Assembly: GCA_035578175.1 (NCBI GenBank)
Contig: JAQMRL010000003.1
Location: forward strand, 24,390,419 to 24,454,418
Direction: 5' to 3'
DNA length: 64,000 nt
Source: Catonia carolina
Lineage: Eukaryota; Arthropoda; Insecta; Hemiptera; Achilidae
The position numbers were made by a program, and so were the translations under genes. Positions within the stretch are counted from its first letter, which is position 1, and each line of letters opens with the position of its first letter. The notes under the pieces were generated by a model. That model was not told the DNA's origin, searched no databases, and was given only the letters and a program-made list of their open reading frames with translations. This document shows positions 40,796 to 51,965 of the stretch, piece by piece.

Positions 40796-41084
40796 ATAAA
40801 ATTTAAATTAATACTTTGGCTTCTTGGACGAAAATCATAAGTAACACTTCAAAATAAATTAATAAATAAATAAGATCCTGTTAAAATCAATCTGTACGTA
40901 CGGAATTTAGGTGTGGGATGCATTCAGTAACTCATGTATTCAAATTGTTCACCCTCAGATTTTTAAATAAATACTGCTGTAGATAAATAACCAACAAACA
41001 CATTCAAAAATACCTACTTTATCTATTGTCAAAGAAGAAATTTCGAAGTTAAGTTTACAGTACAAAAAAGGGCCCGGAAAGAAG
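40796..41084. other. Short spacer
   Basis: Nothing recognised. Confidence 0.5.
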
Positions 41085-41850
41085 AGCAGTTGAGGCTATA
41101 TGATTGTAATGGCACTGCCTCTTTTGTTGTACGGTAGTTAAACATGGGTCCTTAGAAAATCTGAAGCCACCGGGTTGGTCTAGAGGTAAAGTCGTCGCCT
41201 TGAGTCAGCTGTTTAACAGCTGATTTTTAGAGACGAAGGTTCCTGGTTCAAATCCTAGTAAAGGTAGTTACTTTTATACGGATTTGAATATTAGACAGTG
41301 GTTACCGGTGTACTTTGATGGTTGGGGTTTAATTAACCATACCCTCCCAGGAATGGTCGGCCTGGGCCTGTACAAGACTACACCTCATTTACACGTCATA
41401 CACATCATCCTCATCTCATTGGGTCATGGGGTTGCTTATTGTTCTGAATTGAACAGATTGCAACGTGCACAAATTAGGAATTTAAAAAAAAAAAAAAAAA
41501 TCTGAAGGTAAGAAGTTAGAAGCAGCTGAGATACGTTTTTTTTAGAGATCGGTGAAAAAAGCGCCCTCTAGGGATCGCATTAACAGTGACGCAATCCGAT
41601 TTGGGTAGAACGGAAACTATGAGGTAGAGGATTAAACGATAAAGGGAGAAGCGATTACAACATGTAAGCCGCATGCCACAGGATCAATATCCGCTATTAG
41701 TCTAACAATACCGTCCGCATGGAGTACGGTCTTTGGGTAGACCACGAAGAAGATGGATAAAAGCTGGAACAGGAAATGCGCCTAATCCGTAAAGGAAGAG
41801 GAGGAGAAGAAAGAAGAAGAAGAAGAAAAAGAAGTGATGATGCCTACATA
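41085..41850 (+). mobile_element. LINE 3' part interrupted by a SINE D insertion
   Basis: Before the SINE, translation reads a decayed 'MALPLLLYGS.TWVLRKSE' block. After it comes ARKLEAAEIRFLRSVKKAS, SRDRINSDAIRF, and a decayed 'HVSRMPQDQYPLLVLQYRPHG' block. RPRRRWIKAGTGNAPNP-like sequence follows, and then a (GAA)n 3' tail. The SINE splits the YGSETW to EMRFLRSV region. The frame also has other lesions. Confidence 0.78.
41167..41496 (+). repeat. SINE family D, full-length, inserted in a LINE
   Basis: The head is CACCGGGTTGGTCTAGAGGT (A box) with GGTTCAAATCCTAGTAAAGG (B box). The body contains GTGTACTTTGATGGTTGGGG and CATTTACACGTCATACACAT, then ATTGAACAGATTGCAACGTG and a poly-A of about 17. 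AAAATCTGAAG occurs directly before (41156-41166) and after (41497-41507), an 11-bp target duplication. Confidence 0.92.
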
Positions 41851-41875
41851 AACCTTGGGCATTGCGTAGTTAATG
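41851..41875. other. Junction between LINE tail and SINE
   Basis: Short linker only. Confidence 0.4.
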
Positions 41876-41879
41876 ATAA

Positions 41880-41985
41880 CTCTGGAGATATACAGATGAA
41901 AAAATGCCAGACCTGACCGGGAATCGAACCCAGGACCCAGGCATAAAAGCTATTTGCGCTGACCACTACACCACGGGCCGGCAAT
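41880..41985 (-). repeat. SINE family C, inverted
   Basis: GCCAGACCTGACCGGGAATC, GAACCCAGGACCCAGGCAT and GCTGACCACTACACCACGGG with CCGGC are the complement of a tRNA-like head with B box GGGTTCGATTCCCGG. The tail is short. Confidence 0.8.
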
Positions 41986-42075
41986 GAATTTTTTTATTTA
42001 TAATAACCGATTTATATTATATATTTGATATATTTTTCATAATATTAGTACATTGTGTTAAGCATTTTTCCCATG

Positions 42076-42460
42076 ACATGTAGGTGGAGTGTTAAATTAA
42101 TTTTGCACTCGATCTACTAGTTCCAGGGTTTCAAAAATTAGTTCTGTTTCTTATCACATTGTCGCCAATTATATGAGTTAAGTATTTAGTAACAGAAGAG
42201 GTAGAGGTGTAAAATATACTAGTCAGAATTATCTCCTCTGAGAGTAATGAATTTCATCATACAGCCAGACCCTGTGGTGAATAAAGTGAATGTCTCATTT
42301 ACGAGGTGGATTGTAGATACTTTTCGGAGAATTTGGCATGCTGATAAGCATACTTTTCTACTCAGTGAGGAAGGCAATGTTAAACCACCTCACTCCTCCT
42401 TATACTCAGTAAAGCTTTAAGAGCTTCAAACCAGCATTTCGGTTGATGACCTAAACAAAC
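42076..42460 (-). repeat. Dispersed repeat F, inverted near-complete copy
   Basis: It begins TAGTTCCAGGGTTTCAAAAA and passes GAACAGAAGAGGTAGAGGTG-like and CAGCCAGACCCTGTGGTGAA. It ends AACCAGCATTTCGGTTGATG, the inverted CAGCCGAAAGGCTGGTTTGA end. Alignment with 55966-56285 is clear over its whole length. Confidence 0.82.
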
Positions 42461-43425
42461 ACATGCTAAACATATTCATTCATCCATTACTTATTTTTTT
42501 AGCTCGTTCCATAATTTCTTGTCATACTTACGAAGGAACTCTGTGGCTGTTTCCAATCATATATTCATTACAGATAGCTTACTTACTTCCATGGTAAAGA
42601 AATGCCATAACAACGGTAGCAACAGTGACCTCATGTGCTCGAAGTGTACTACGGTGCTTTATGATTTTTATTGAAGAAACAGTCATCATTAATTTATTCT
42701 GAATAGAAATATTAATCGATCTATCACGTAGTACAGTATATGAAATGAATTGTTGAAGGCATCCCACGGTTTAAAAAGCAACTGCCTACCTACTCTTTTC
42801 CCATAAATAAAGTAGGCCTACTTTACTTCCTACCTTTTAAACATAACTACTTTTATAGTTAATCAAATAAAAATAGATTTAAACCGTTATAATGTATTTA
42901 TGTATTATCTGAAAAAATTGAACCTACTCAAAACGCAAATGAATCAAAGTTCTTTATGCATTATGTTAACATTAGATTATTTTATTAGTCTATTAATTAT
43001 TCTTTGTCTCTATTTATATCTTTAAAAAAATTTCAAATTCTTTCTACGTATTATTCTTTCAAATGGTTCTTAATGATATCTAAGTTGGTATGTGACACTT
43101 CATTATATAAGGTATAATGTTTTTATAAGAATTAGTGATTTTATTATGTTAATTAACTACATAAATAGATCAAATAATCATTAAATAATGCAATAATTTT
43201 AAGTATTTTTAAGTAGGATTATCATAATAGTTATTTAATACATATTTATAACACTCACCGTACATAGAAAGGTTTTATTTTAATTTTATAATTATTTACT
43301 ACAGAATTGTTGCAGAATTTATGTTGTAAGAAAACAAATTGTCATTGTAACATATTGAAAATACAGCAGTGTATTACAATTCGCCGAAGCTAGAAAGGCC
43401 TGTGAAATGAAAAATAGCTTATAAA
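42461..43425. other. AT-rich spacer, no gene seen
   Basis: No supported feature. Confidence 0.45.
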
Positions 43426-43429
43426 AATT

Positions 43430-43890
43430 GATTTACAGATTAGAAAAAATTTCTTAAAACACTATATTATTTGGAGTGTAACATTATACAGTAGTGATAC
43501 GTGGGTAATAAAGGCTGTAGAAAGGAAGAGGATAGAAGCTTTTGAAATGTGTTGTTATAGGAAAACATGAAAGATTAATTGGTTGGGCAAAATAAATAAT
43601 TTAGAGGTTCTTAGACGCGTAGTTTAAAGAAGTATGGAAAAATCTTACCAGAAGAAGGGATAGGCTAGTGGGGCATATCTTAAAATATCCAGGTAGGCCT
43701 ATTACTATATAAATAATCAAGGGTAATATTGAAGGATTGAATTGTAGGGGAGTAAAGGTAAGAATTTTTAAAGTAAATTGCAAAAGATGTAAAGTGTTGC
43801 AGGTATGTAGATACGAAACTACTTGCACAATATAGAACAATTTTCAAACTGCATCAAACCAGTCGAGAGACTGATGACAAAAAATTAATG
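43430..43890 (+). mobile_element. LINE 3' end (RIEAFEMWCYR family)
   Basis: It is very similar at the nucleotide level to 7855-8290: GCTGTAGAAAGGAAGAGGAT, AGAAGCTTTTGAAATGTG, CCAGAAGAAGGGATAGGCTA, and the end GCAGGTATGTAGATACGAAA with CCAGTCGAGAGACTGATGAC. Translation gives AVERKRIEAFEMCCYRKT and then loses frame. Confidence 0.78.
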
Positions 43891-43954
43891 TAATAAGAAT
43901 TATTATGTTTTGACGACACTGCTTTTGTTAGAAGTTTCGACAGGTGTAGTTTAT

Positions 43955-44145
43955 TGTCCTATAAGCGGCGACTGGTGGCTAATTGTATGTTTTTCTAGTA
44001 AAAGATAAGTTATATTGTAATCCATTACGCTGGTATGACATTTCTATCGTTATAGCTTTTTTAAGTATTCTTATGTGTATTTATTTATCTAGTACACTCT
44101 TTATACTTGTCGATTCCAAAGATCAACTATATAAGCGGCGGTTCT
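43955..44145 (+). promoter_or_regulatory. Duplicated TATA-like motif CTAT(AT)AAGCGGCG
   Basis: CTATAAGCGGCG (43959-43970) and CTATATAAGCGGCG (44127-44140) lie 170 bp apart. The second is a good TATA box with TCAGGAGTAG about 25 bp downstream. This could be a core promoter or the internal part of a transposon. No gene was identified downstream. Confidence 0.25.
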
Positions 44146-44232
44146 TAATTCAGGAGTAGTTAGTTAACAAGGAGTTAGTAAAGTGAGTTAGTCGTTGATT
44201 GTTTTGAACAGTGTTCAGCGAAACAGTAAGGA

Positions 44233-44382
44233 TCATAGTTGTGTGTTGCTACTGAAAGTTTCAGGCAAGTGGTGTACTATTTTGTGATTGTTTACAATAC
44301 GAAATTGTTTGTAAGAAATTAATTTTTTCGTAAAAAAATATTGTTCAAGAATGAAAATCTGTTGTTCTAGGGTAAAAGACAT
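44233..44382 (-). pseudogene. Possible DUF4817/mariner transposase N-terminus
   Basis: A minus-strand ATG at 44382 starts MSFTLEQQIFILEQYFFTKK, resembling the N-terminus (MSFT.EQR.FI.E.YF.T) of DUF4817-type transposases. Similarity fades after about 20 residues, and no ends or catalytic part were found. Confidence 0.35.
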
Positions 44383-44430
44383 TCTGTTCGTAACACGACC
44401 GGAAACTGCACAAAATTTCACACAGCTCAA

Positions 44431-44988
44431 GGAAAATCATACTGCCGTATCTATACCGGTTCAGTAAGGTTACCAACTTCGTTTCACAAAAAAAAATATT
44501 CCTTTCTCAGAAAAAAATTACCAGATATTAACAAAAGGGGTAACAGGACTAAAAAATCACTCTGAAGTCTGTCTTTACGACCATGCCAACGCTGAAGTAT
44601 TACAACTGCTGTACACTAATGCGTTAGTGAAATTAGGAAATTAGTTAGGAAATTAAAAGGTTAAAACCTATTGATTTAGTGTATTTACAGATAAACTAAC
44701 ATTTAAAAAATACTATAAGATATCGGTTATAAATAAAATTTAAGTAGTAGAAAAACATACAAACTCTATTCGATACGTAATATTCTTTTACTACATTAAA
44801 TTCGTATCGTTCGTAGACGAGCGACTAGAAATTTTTCAAAAAAAAAGAATTTATGCGATTCCATTTTGCCGCTCCGGCAAGAATTTTGTCGTTCCAACAC
44901 AGAGTTTCAGTTTTTTAATATTTTTGTTCTCGTTTAAACGTTAAAATAGTAGTGTCAATATCAGCTGGCAGTCAGTATACTATCAATT
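44431..44988. other. Spacer, nothing recognised
   Basis: AT-rich with no supported feature. Confidence 0.45.
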
Positions 44989-44989
44989 C

Positions 44990-45470
44990 CATTTGCGTAT
45001 ACCGACTTTCGACATAGATTGTGTGTGTGTGTGTGTGTGCGCGCGCGCGCACGCGTGTGTTGTGTGTGTGAGCAAAATATCTCAAAAACAATACCGTAAA
45101 TTAAAAAGTTGAAACTTGGAACTTGAGTTAGAAACCACTTGGGCAACAGACGCAAAACTTTTCATCAAACTTAGTGAACCGGAAATAATAGTTAACTCAA
45201 CAGATTTTTTTTACTTGTTTGCGATTTATCAAAAAACGGCTCCTACGATTCTTTTAAAAATCGTCTCATTTATTAATTTTTTATGCTCTACAAGATAGGG
45301 TAAGTGTCATGTCTACTGAAATTCTTGGGGAGGCTGTGCTCTCGTGGTGAAAAATGTGAAAAATCAAAGTTATAGAAAATTAAAAAACCTAAAATATTTG
45401 TTTCAAGTTTTTGTTCTACGGAGCATAGTTAGCGTCACCAAGTGATTTTCCGTATTTTAAAATCGAACAC
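44990..45470 (-). repeat. Dispersed repeat E, inverted copy with TG/CG microsatellite at its end
   Basis: From the left: TGTGTG/CGCGCG array (45019-45070), AGCAAAATATCTCAAAAACA, AAAGTTGAAACTTGGAACTT, AAAAAACGGCTCCTACGATT, TGCTCTACAAGATAGGGTAA, GTGTCATGTCTACTGAAATTC, TTGGGGAGGCTGTGCTCTCG, and AGCGTCACCAAGTGATTTTC. It is the complement of the copy running 63383 to 64000. Confidence 0.85.
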
Positions 45471-46248
45471 CATTTATCGTCATTCACTCTGATTGAAATT
45501 AGGTTATGTTTTTCATTTTAAATTGTTTACTCATGATTGAACTCAGGTTATATTTTTAATTATTTACATTGACAAGAGAAAGTCATGTAAGTTGTTTCAC
45601 ACTAGTAACAGTCTGATAATTTTTGCTATTTTTATTTTCACAATTATAAAATTAAATTAAATAGTTAAAAAAATCAAATGAAATTATAAGCAAGTAAATG
45701 AACATTTATTTTAATTAATAATATTTTGTTTAATTTAATATCTACAGATTGTAATTTTCGATTTATTATTGTTTTTAAAAAAGCACAGGTTATACAAATA
45801 AACTGTACTACACAAGTTGTATCATAAAACGGTATTCTAGTACTTCATTATACGTGGAATAGTTTTCTTCTTCAAATATAGCAAAAATTAAAAGTTAATT
45901 ACTTTTGTTTCTAATGGATTTAATTGTTTTATTGAGTGTAATTATTGTAATATATTTTGTGGTAATTAAAAATTAATGATAGATGATTTAAAATCACTTT
46001 TTACTAACACATGTGTGTGAGTGGTATTTATAGTAACCATTTGTGTGAAAGAGATATTGTTAAGTATAAAAGAGAGAGAAAGTCTGAAGGTAGTTTGTTT
46101 GTTTTTATTTATTTTCCTCGTAAAATGTTACTTCTTATTACTTTGCATACTTTCGCTCGCCATTTATTCTTCATTTCTTGTTTTTCTTATTTACGAAAGC
46201 CTCTTTTTCGTCATCTGAAAAGAGGTTATGTTTTATCTATAAATTTAC
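45471..46248. other. AT-rich spacer, no gene seen
   Basis: Overlapping short plus frames at 46011-46271 are not recognisable. Confidence 0.45.
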
Positions 46249-46415
46249 ACATTGACCGTCTCTGTGGTTAGTGCGTTGGTCTACAAAGTGGAAGGTCCCG
46301 TGTTAGATTCCCGGTTAACATTTCGAAATTATTACAAGACAAAACCCACCGTTTCATAACCCACAGTAGTCGCTAATAACCAAAATGTTGATGCAACTTT
46401 AAGTAGGTAAACGAA
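46249..46415 (+). repeat. SINE family B
   Basis: ACCGTCTCTGTGGTTAGTGC, GTCTACAAAGTGGAAGGTCC, GTGTTAGATTCCCGGTTAAC, AACCCACAGTAGTCGCTAAT and GTTGATGCAACTTTAAGTAG show head, B box and tail. Confidence 0.82.
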
Positions 46416-46494
46416 AATATTTGTATATATTTTTGAAGTGAAAACTTCTTTATGTGCACCTTGCACTTTTCCAGAACAGTGATTTACTTCATGC

Positions 46495-46645
46495 AATTTC
46501 TTCTACAGAGCTAGTTGAGAGTTAATTCTTGATTTTTTCATCAAAATTGGTTTAGATTGCGGCCTTAGTATGCATTTTTCGAAAAAAGTGTATATAATCA
46601 AAGTTGTAGCAAATTAATAAACCTACAACTTTGTAACAAACACCC
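46495..46645 (-). repeat. Dispersed repeat E, partial inverted copy
   Basis: GATTGCGGCCTTAGTATGCA and GTGTATATAATCAAAGTTGT with AAACCTACAACTTTG match the inverted central part of repeat E (compare 51815-51900 and 63480-63700). Confidence 0.72.
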
Positions 46646-48215
46646 CTATCGCTGCCGGGAACACATACGGCAAACCAAAGCGATAGGTTGGCAAGGGTGT
46701 TAACAAAACATAAAAAAAATTTAAGGAAGCTCAAAAAAAACAAACACTCGGGTAATTCGCTGCACAAATGAAATAAATCTAAAAAAAGGTAAGTAGTAGA
46801 AATAATTTAATTTTATAACAAGAAATATATATAGTAAACAGCAAAATTGCACAATGTTACCCAACCTTAAATGGCTGGAAAGTCCAATACAATAACAGAT
46901 CTAAAAACGTACTTCCTGATGTAAATTTTATAAATCTTAAGTAGGCCTAAAACAATAAAAATTAAAGATATATTCAATAAATGAATAACTGAACATCGAG
47001 AAAAATGGCCAAATTATTTTGAATTTAAACTTATCTTTTTCTTTTAGCATGCTAGCAGCTTTCTTTTCAATATACATATTTTATCATTATTACTTTTAGA
47101 ATTTTAAAATAAAAAAACTAAATTCATAATCAATCTTTTCAATAAGGTGTAAAACAAGAATAATAATAAAAAATTATGAAATGAAATGTTAAATTTTATC
47201 TTTAGAATTTTAAATTTAGAAAAATACACAAATTCAAATTCAACCCTTTTAATAAAGTGTATAAAAAAATATAATAATTATTAAAAGTTTTATGGAATGG
47301 AATAATTAAATTTTACAGAACAATGTTCCTGATTGCTCAGTTTAGCAGAAGAATTAACAGGAAAACCTATCAAGCAGGTCACTTTGAATTCACTAATTTT
47401 CCTGTCTAAAACAAGAAGTTACCCAGATGGATCCTAATTTCTGGCGTGATCTTTTCCCCAAAAGGCATCGGTTATCACTTTGAAAACACCTTAAGTAGAT
47501 GGACGAACTCCTCTCATGATAGATAAAATAATAAAACATACCCTTTTGTAGTTAACACATATTTTTTTGAAGCACTACTGACGTATGCAACAATCAATGG
47601 AAGATCTCTGATGAAATTCTCATCCAAATTGGACTCCAAATAACTCCAGGCAAGAAATTGTCAGGAAACATTGAACATCAATTACGGGATGCTGGCGAGG
47701 TGAAAATTTGTCATTCTCAGGAGTCGAACCCCATGTACTGATTATAGATATAGTAAGATTATCGAACGGCAATTCCCGTTCCCGGATTTGAACCCTGAAG
47801 AAAAGATCGAGCTAGTGTTAATATTTAGTAAAATAAGCGTCGATCTTAAGCAAAAGCTCTAACGCATAAATAATGCAATGTAAATGAACAAAATATAACA
47901 AAGTTATGAATTTAAAGATAGAAACTTAATACGAGTTGCAATAGATAGACAATTATAAAATTTAAAAAAAAACTAGACAATTAAAATAAGCTATTACCAT
48001 TCGAAGAAGAATACAATTTAGCAATTACAAAACATTACATCATTTACAATAAATTTATCATAAGTCAAAATTAGTTTTACATAGACCAAAATCGAATCTA
48101 ATAGTCAAGAAATTGCAAGTACAATTGCAACGTAGATTCTTTAGTACAAAAATATAATTTTATGCAACCCGTGATAAATTTCCAGCTCTCGGAATACTAA
48201 AATAAAAATAATTAA
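46646..48215. other. Unassigned stretch with two tRNA-like B-box motifs
   Basis: AT-rich, with no coding similarity found. Around 47728 (GGAGTCGAACCCCATGTAC) and 47795 (GGATTTGAACCCTGAAG) there are complements of B-box-like strings, possibly decayed inverted SINE heads. Confidence 0.4.
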
Positions 48216-48220
48216 CTTAC

Positions 48221-48530
48221 CATGTTTAAATGGGCAAGAAGAATTAACTTTATTCAAAAGTTATAAATTTAAAATACACGTAATAAAAATTCACTACAAG
48301 TCAACCGAACTGAACTCAACGAACATTCAACCGAGAGTGTCTTGTCATGCAAATGGAGTAGCTCGACGAGAGGGCGAAACGCAGTTAGCAGTAAAAGCGG
48401 TAGAGCGCACTACCGGACGGTGAGTTAATTAACGTCGCCAGTAGATTCGAGTTATCGGCAATCAAAACAACTAGCGAACGCCAACAAAACCAAAACAAAA
48501 CGTAACAATCTGAAAGCAAATGTTACAACT
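48221..48530 (-). promoter_or_regulatory. Candidate promoter and first exon (or LTR), minus strand
   Basis: Read on the minus strand, a GC-rich segment (48330-48480) contains a perfect ATTTGCAT octamer near 48350, then GAGTTCAGTTCGGTTGAC with an arthropod initiator TCAGTT at 48313-48308 and GGTTG just downstream. About 90 nt later comes AACATGGTAAGTTAATTA, an ATG followed immediately by a strong splice donor GTAAGT (near 48225). A gene whose first coding exon is very short would look like this. Alternatively it is a solo LTR (TGTTACG near 48509 to AAACA, with AATAAA inside). No downstream exon was found. Confidence 0.3.
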
Positions 48531-48534
48531 TTCA

Positions 48535-48588
48535 GTGTAGTCGCTAATAACCAATTATTAACGGGGGTTTAAATAAACCAATAAAATA
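48535..48588 (+). repeat. SINE family B tail fragment
   Basis: GTGTAGTCGCTAATAACCAA and GGGGGTTTAAATAAACCAAT match the 3' tail only. Confidence 0.6.
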
Positions 48589-50985
48589 TTTTTTTGAATA
48601 TATTATTCATTTTTACATCATCTTTAAAGTAATTAATTAATTATCATTAATTATTTCAAGTTTTTTTAATTATTACGAATTATATGTTAGACCAATTCGT
48701 ACAAAGATTACTGATTATTAAAGGTTCGGCTTCATTACAGATCGCAAGCAACTCCAAGAGCTACAATCGCCTATCATGTTTGTCCTTATAAAAAGCTGGA
48801 GTGAAAATTGACGATGTGACAAATGTTGAATTTTGGAGAGTGCTTAATTTAGAAGAAACCTCCCGAGTTCATTTAACAGGACCTGTTACAAAAAATTCAG
48901 CAACATTTTGTAGGATTTTGTCATTATGAATCGATCGTGGCCGATCAGAATTTTGTCCATTCGCAACGCTTCCTGTTGTTTCAAATTTCTTACCTTGTTT
49001 TAATAAATTATAATATTTTTGCAATCAAAGTTTTTAAAATGCAATGTAAACTTCAGGCAAAGACGAGAAAAGTCTGAATAATAACGTTCTTAGTATAAAA
49101 ATATAAGATACACTCAGTAGCGTATTTCAAAAAAAAAAAAAATAGGTTAAGCTCAGAACAAAAAGTAAAACTATTAGTCAACTTGACTGTGTGTGAACAG
49201 TACTACATTAATATCTTGAAACATGAATAGTTGAAGCTGGAGAAGACGGTGCCATGATGGAGATGATAATAATGCCGAATATGTGATGACGATGTTATGC
49301 GATTATTTAAGTGATTATTATGTGATTGATTATGTGATGTCGATGTGATTACGTGATGACGATGTTGTAATGACGAAGTAGAAGCGGAAAGATTTAAATG
49401 CGTTTAAATTTGATTAACTAAATCGTAAAGATTAGTTCAATATTTTAAAACGTTTCAGTCTGAGTAATATATTCGCTGTTATCAAAGAAGTTAATAAGGA
49501 TTTTGGTACTCTTTTAAATGTTTCTCACTTCGTTGATTAATTTCTTCTTTAATTCTTTATTTAAGTTTTGTAAATGTTGCGGAGTCGGTAAAAGCACACG
49601 GTAGAACTAGCATGAAATTCATTTTGAACTTCAGTGGTACATTTACGAGATTCCACTAAAACTGAAACATTTAAGCTCGTTGATGAAACATGTAAGTTTG
49701 TTGACAAATAATTTAGGATATTGCAAAAGAAATTAACAGCAGAATGTTACACCTGTTGCTGCCAACAGAACACTACCGACATGTTATCGATAAAACTATC
49801 TCATTGGGTGGGGAAAGTGACGTAAGTGCCATCCTGTATTTGGTTAATTTATAATACTTATGATCTAATTTATAATAGTACTTTTGAACGAGTGCATAAG
49901 GAATCGAATAGGCCTCAACAATTTTTGTTTGTGGTTTTTTAGTTTCACCTGGACTTCTAACTACGTCGCTTTCTCAGATGATGAAACTTAACTCTATTCA
50001 GCCATATGTGCCTTACGATGTTGACCTGGAAGAAAACAAATTTATATAGAAATGTAAGAAAAATAAAAGTTAATAACAATGTTAGGACAAATATTTTGTA
50101 ATAAAAATTGTGTACTGCAGTTTATTCTGATAGGCTTTCCGATTTTTAATAGACAATTTGATTAAACAATTTATTAGATAAAAGACAGGCCCGTACATAT
50201 CAATATTAATAAATTTATACTTACGTAGTAGCGTTGATAAAGCCAATAAAATAGAATATACAAAAACGGGAAATTTTTATGTTTTTCATATTTTATTACT
50301 AAGCGTAAAAACAAGCTATGCAAATATTGGCGCCTATTTGTTTGACATTTTACATGCCGTATCACTAACATAACACCACCTCTATAAAAGATTTTATGTG
50401 TCGTTTAGATTGCTTGAAAATTTGTAATGTTTGCGTGAAATTTCGATTAAGAAGTCTATCGCTCGTAAATCACAATTTTAATCATGTTTGTTGTAACGCT
50501 TTTCTCTCAAAATATATATAAATAAGGTTAAAACATGTATAATATAACGTCTTAATTTGTAAACAAAATTGAACTGCTCATAAATTTGACAAATTTAATA
50601 ATCGGTGAAAACCATAAAAAGCTTTAAATTGTATTTCATAACATTACATTACCTAAATCGATTAGTTTTACTTGTTCATTCTTACCGACATGTAACAATC
50701 GATTAATCGAAAGTATTTCTATGTTACCTCGTTTCCAATTAAATAAGTAAGCCTAACTCTATAAATAAAGGGAGTAAAAATAAATAAGAAACTTACAATC
50801 ACATCTGCGCTTTGCACCAGCCTATTGCTCGCCTCAGAGAGGGATAGTTTGATCTAACGTCAACAGAAAGAAGATTCGTTGCAATAAAATAACACGATAT
50901 CAAACTCTCAACAACAAAATGTTCTTTACATCACAGAAAATAGAACAAGACTTATAAGCAATTCAAAGTAAACTCTTATTTATTT
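48589..50985. other. Long spacer, no gene seen
   Basis: It contains a degenerate GATGATGTGATGACGATGTT-rich stretch at 49255-49385. The frames are short. Nothing else could be identified. Confidence 0.45.
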
Positions 50986-50989
50986 AGGT

Positions 50990-51540
50990 TGCTAATATAG
51001 TCTTCTGGAAAGTTCCCAACAGTTAAAAATGTTCCAGAATTTTCCAAACAATATAAGCATTAAAGTGTGTAAATGTGGTTTTTCAAATAGAGTCAATTTA
51101 AGACCACGTGAGATGACTTTAGACTGTTTGGAAGCTCCTTTTGCAGCCCACATTCTCAGCATTCGTTCACTGTTGGCTTTTCCCCTTTCTTCTGTCCACC
51201 TGATGTCCTGTATCAGCTTTTCATGCAATCCCTTAAAGTCCGTAATTAGTTGTCTAAATGTGGTTCGGTCCATTAAACTTTCTCGGTATATTCCGGTTTT
51301 CTCAATATACTTTCTCACTTCTTTAAACCATTTATCTGATATCTTAGATTCACTTTTTAGTGTCTTATAAATATATTTTGTCAACCGTTTGTCGTCCATT
51401 TTGTACTGGTCTCCCTAAAATTTTAATCTTCGCTTTTTAATCGTTTCCATCAATTGGTCATTTTTCTTGCACGGTGCTTCTTGACCTCGTAACTTAGTTT
51501 CCCGTCTACTATGTAAGTGTGGTCATGCATAAGATAATAC
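50990..51540 (-). mobile_element. LINE 3' end, minus strand
   Basis: The 135-codon minus frame (51399-50992) reads MDDKRLTKYIYKTLKSESKI, then WFKEVRKYIEKTGI, LMDRTTFRQLITDFKG, RWTEERGKANSERMLRMWAA and KGASKQS. These are the 'HLIRMD..RLTK.I', 'K..W..EV..DL...GI', 'DR..FR..I...' and 'WTEERK..HSERMK.YW' blocks at the end of one LINE family. Upstream on the minus strand a frameshifted 'QLMETIKKRRLKF.GDQYK' lies in the 51400-51470 region. There is no polymerase core. Confidence 0.8.
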
Positions 51541-51639
51541 AAAAATATTAGGTTATATTTTACGTAGGTTTTGGGTGAAAACTAGATAACTAAAAACAGA
51601 CATTTGTCGTAACATCGAATCTCTAACCACGATAATCAC

Positions 51640-51965
51640 TAATTTATAACTACCCTAGATATTACGGAAGTAGTAGTTTATTCGTGTAACTTTTCACAAA
51701 ACGGCTCCTACGATTTTTTTATAATCACCTCATTTTCTTCATTTTTTAGGCCTTATGTCTGCTGAAATTAATGGGGAGGGTGTTCTCTCGTTGGAACAAA
51801 TGGTCGTTTTAAGATTGCAGCCTTAATATGCATCTTACGACAAAAGTGAATATAATCAAATTTATAGGAAATTAAAAGATCTATAAATTTTAATTAGAGC
51901 ATTTTCTCTACAGAGCCTAGTTTAGCGTGAAAGAGTGATTTTCCGCATTATTAAGCCGAACTAAG
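51640..51965 (-). repeat. Dispersed repeat E, inverted copy
   Basis: ACAAAACGGCTCCTACGATT, TATGTCTGCTGAAATTAATG, GGGTGTTCTCTCGTTGGAAC, AGATTGCAGCCTTAATATGC, ACAGAGCCTAGTTTAGCGTG and GAGTGATTTTCCGCATTATT match the 45160-45470 and 63383-63900 copies. Confidence 0.82.

Noticed and set aside
44351..44465. A plus-strand first exon with ATG and a GTAAGG donor after the TATA-like motif
   Set aside because: The opposite strand of the same bases resembles a transposase N-terminus, which explains the open frame more simply; no further exon seen.
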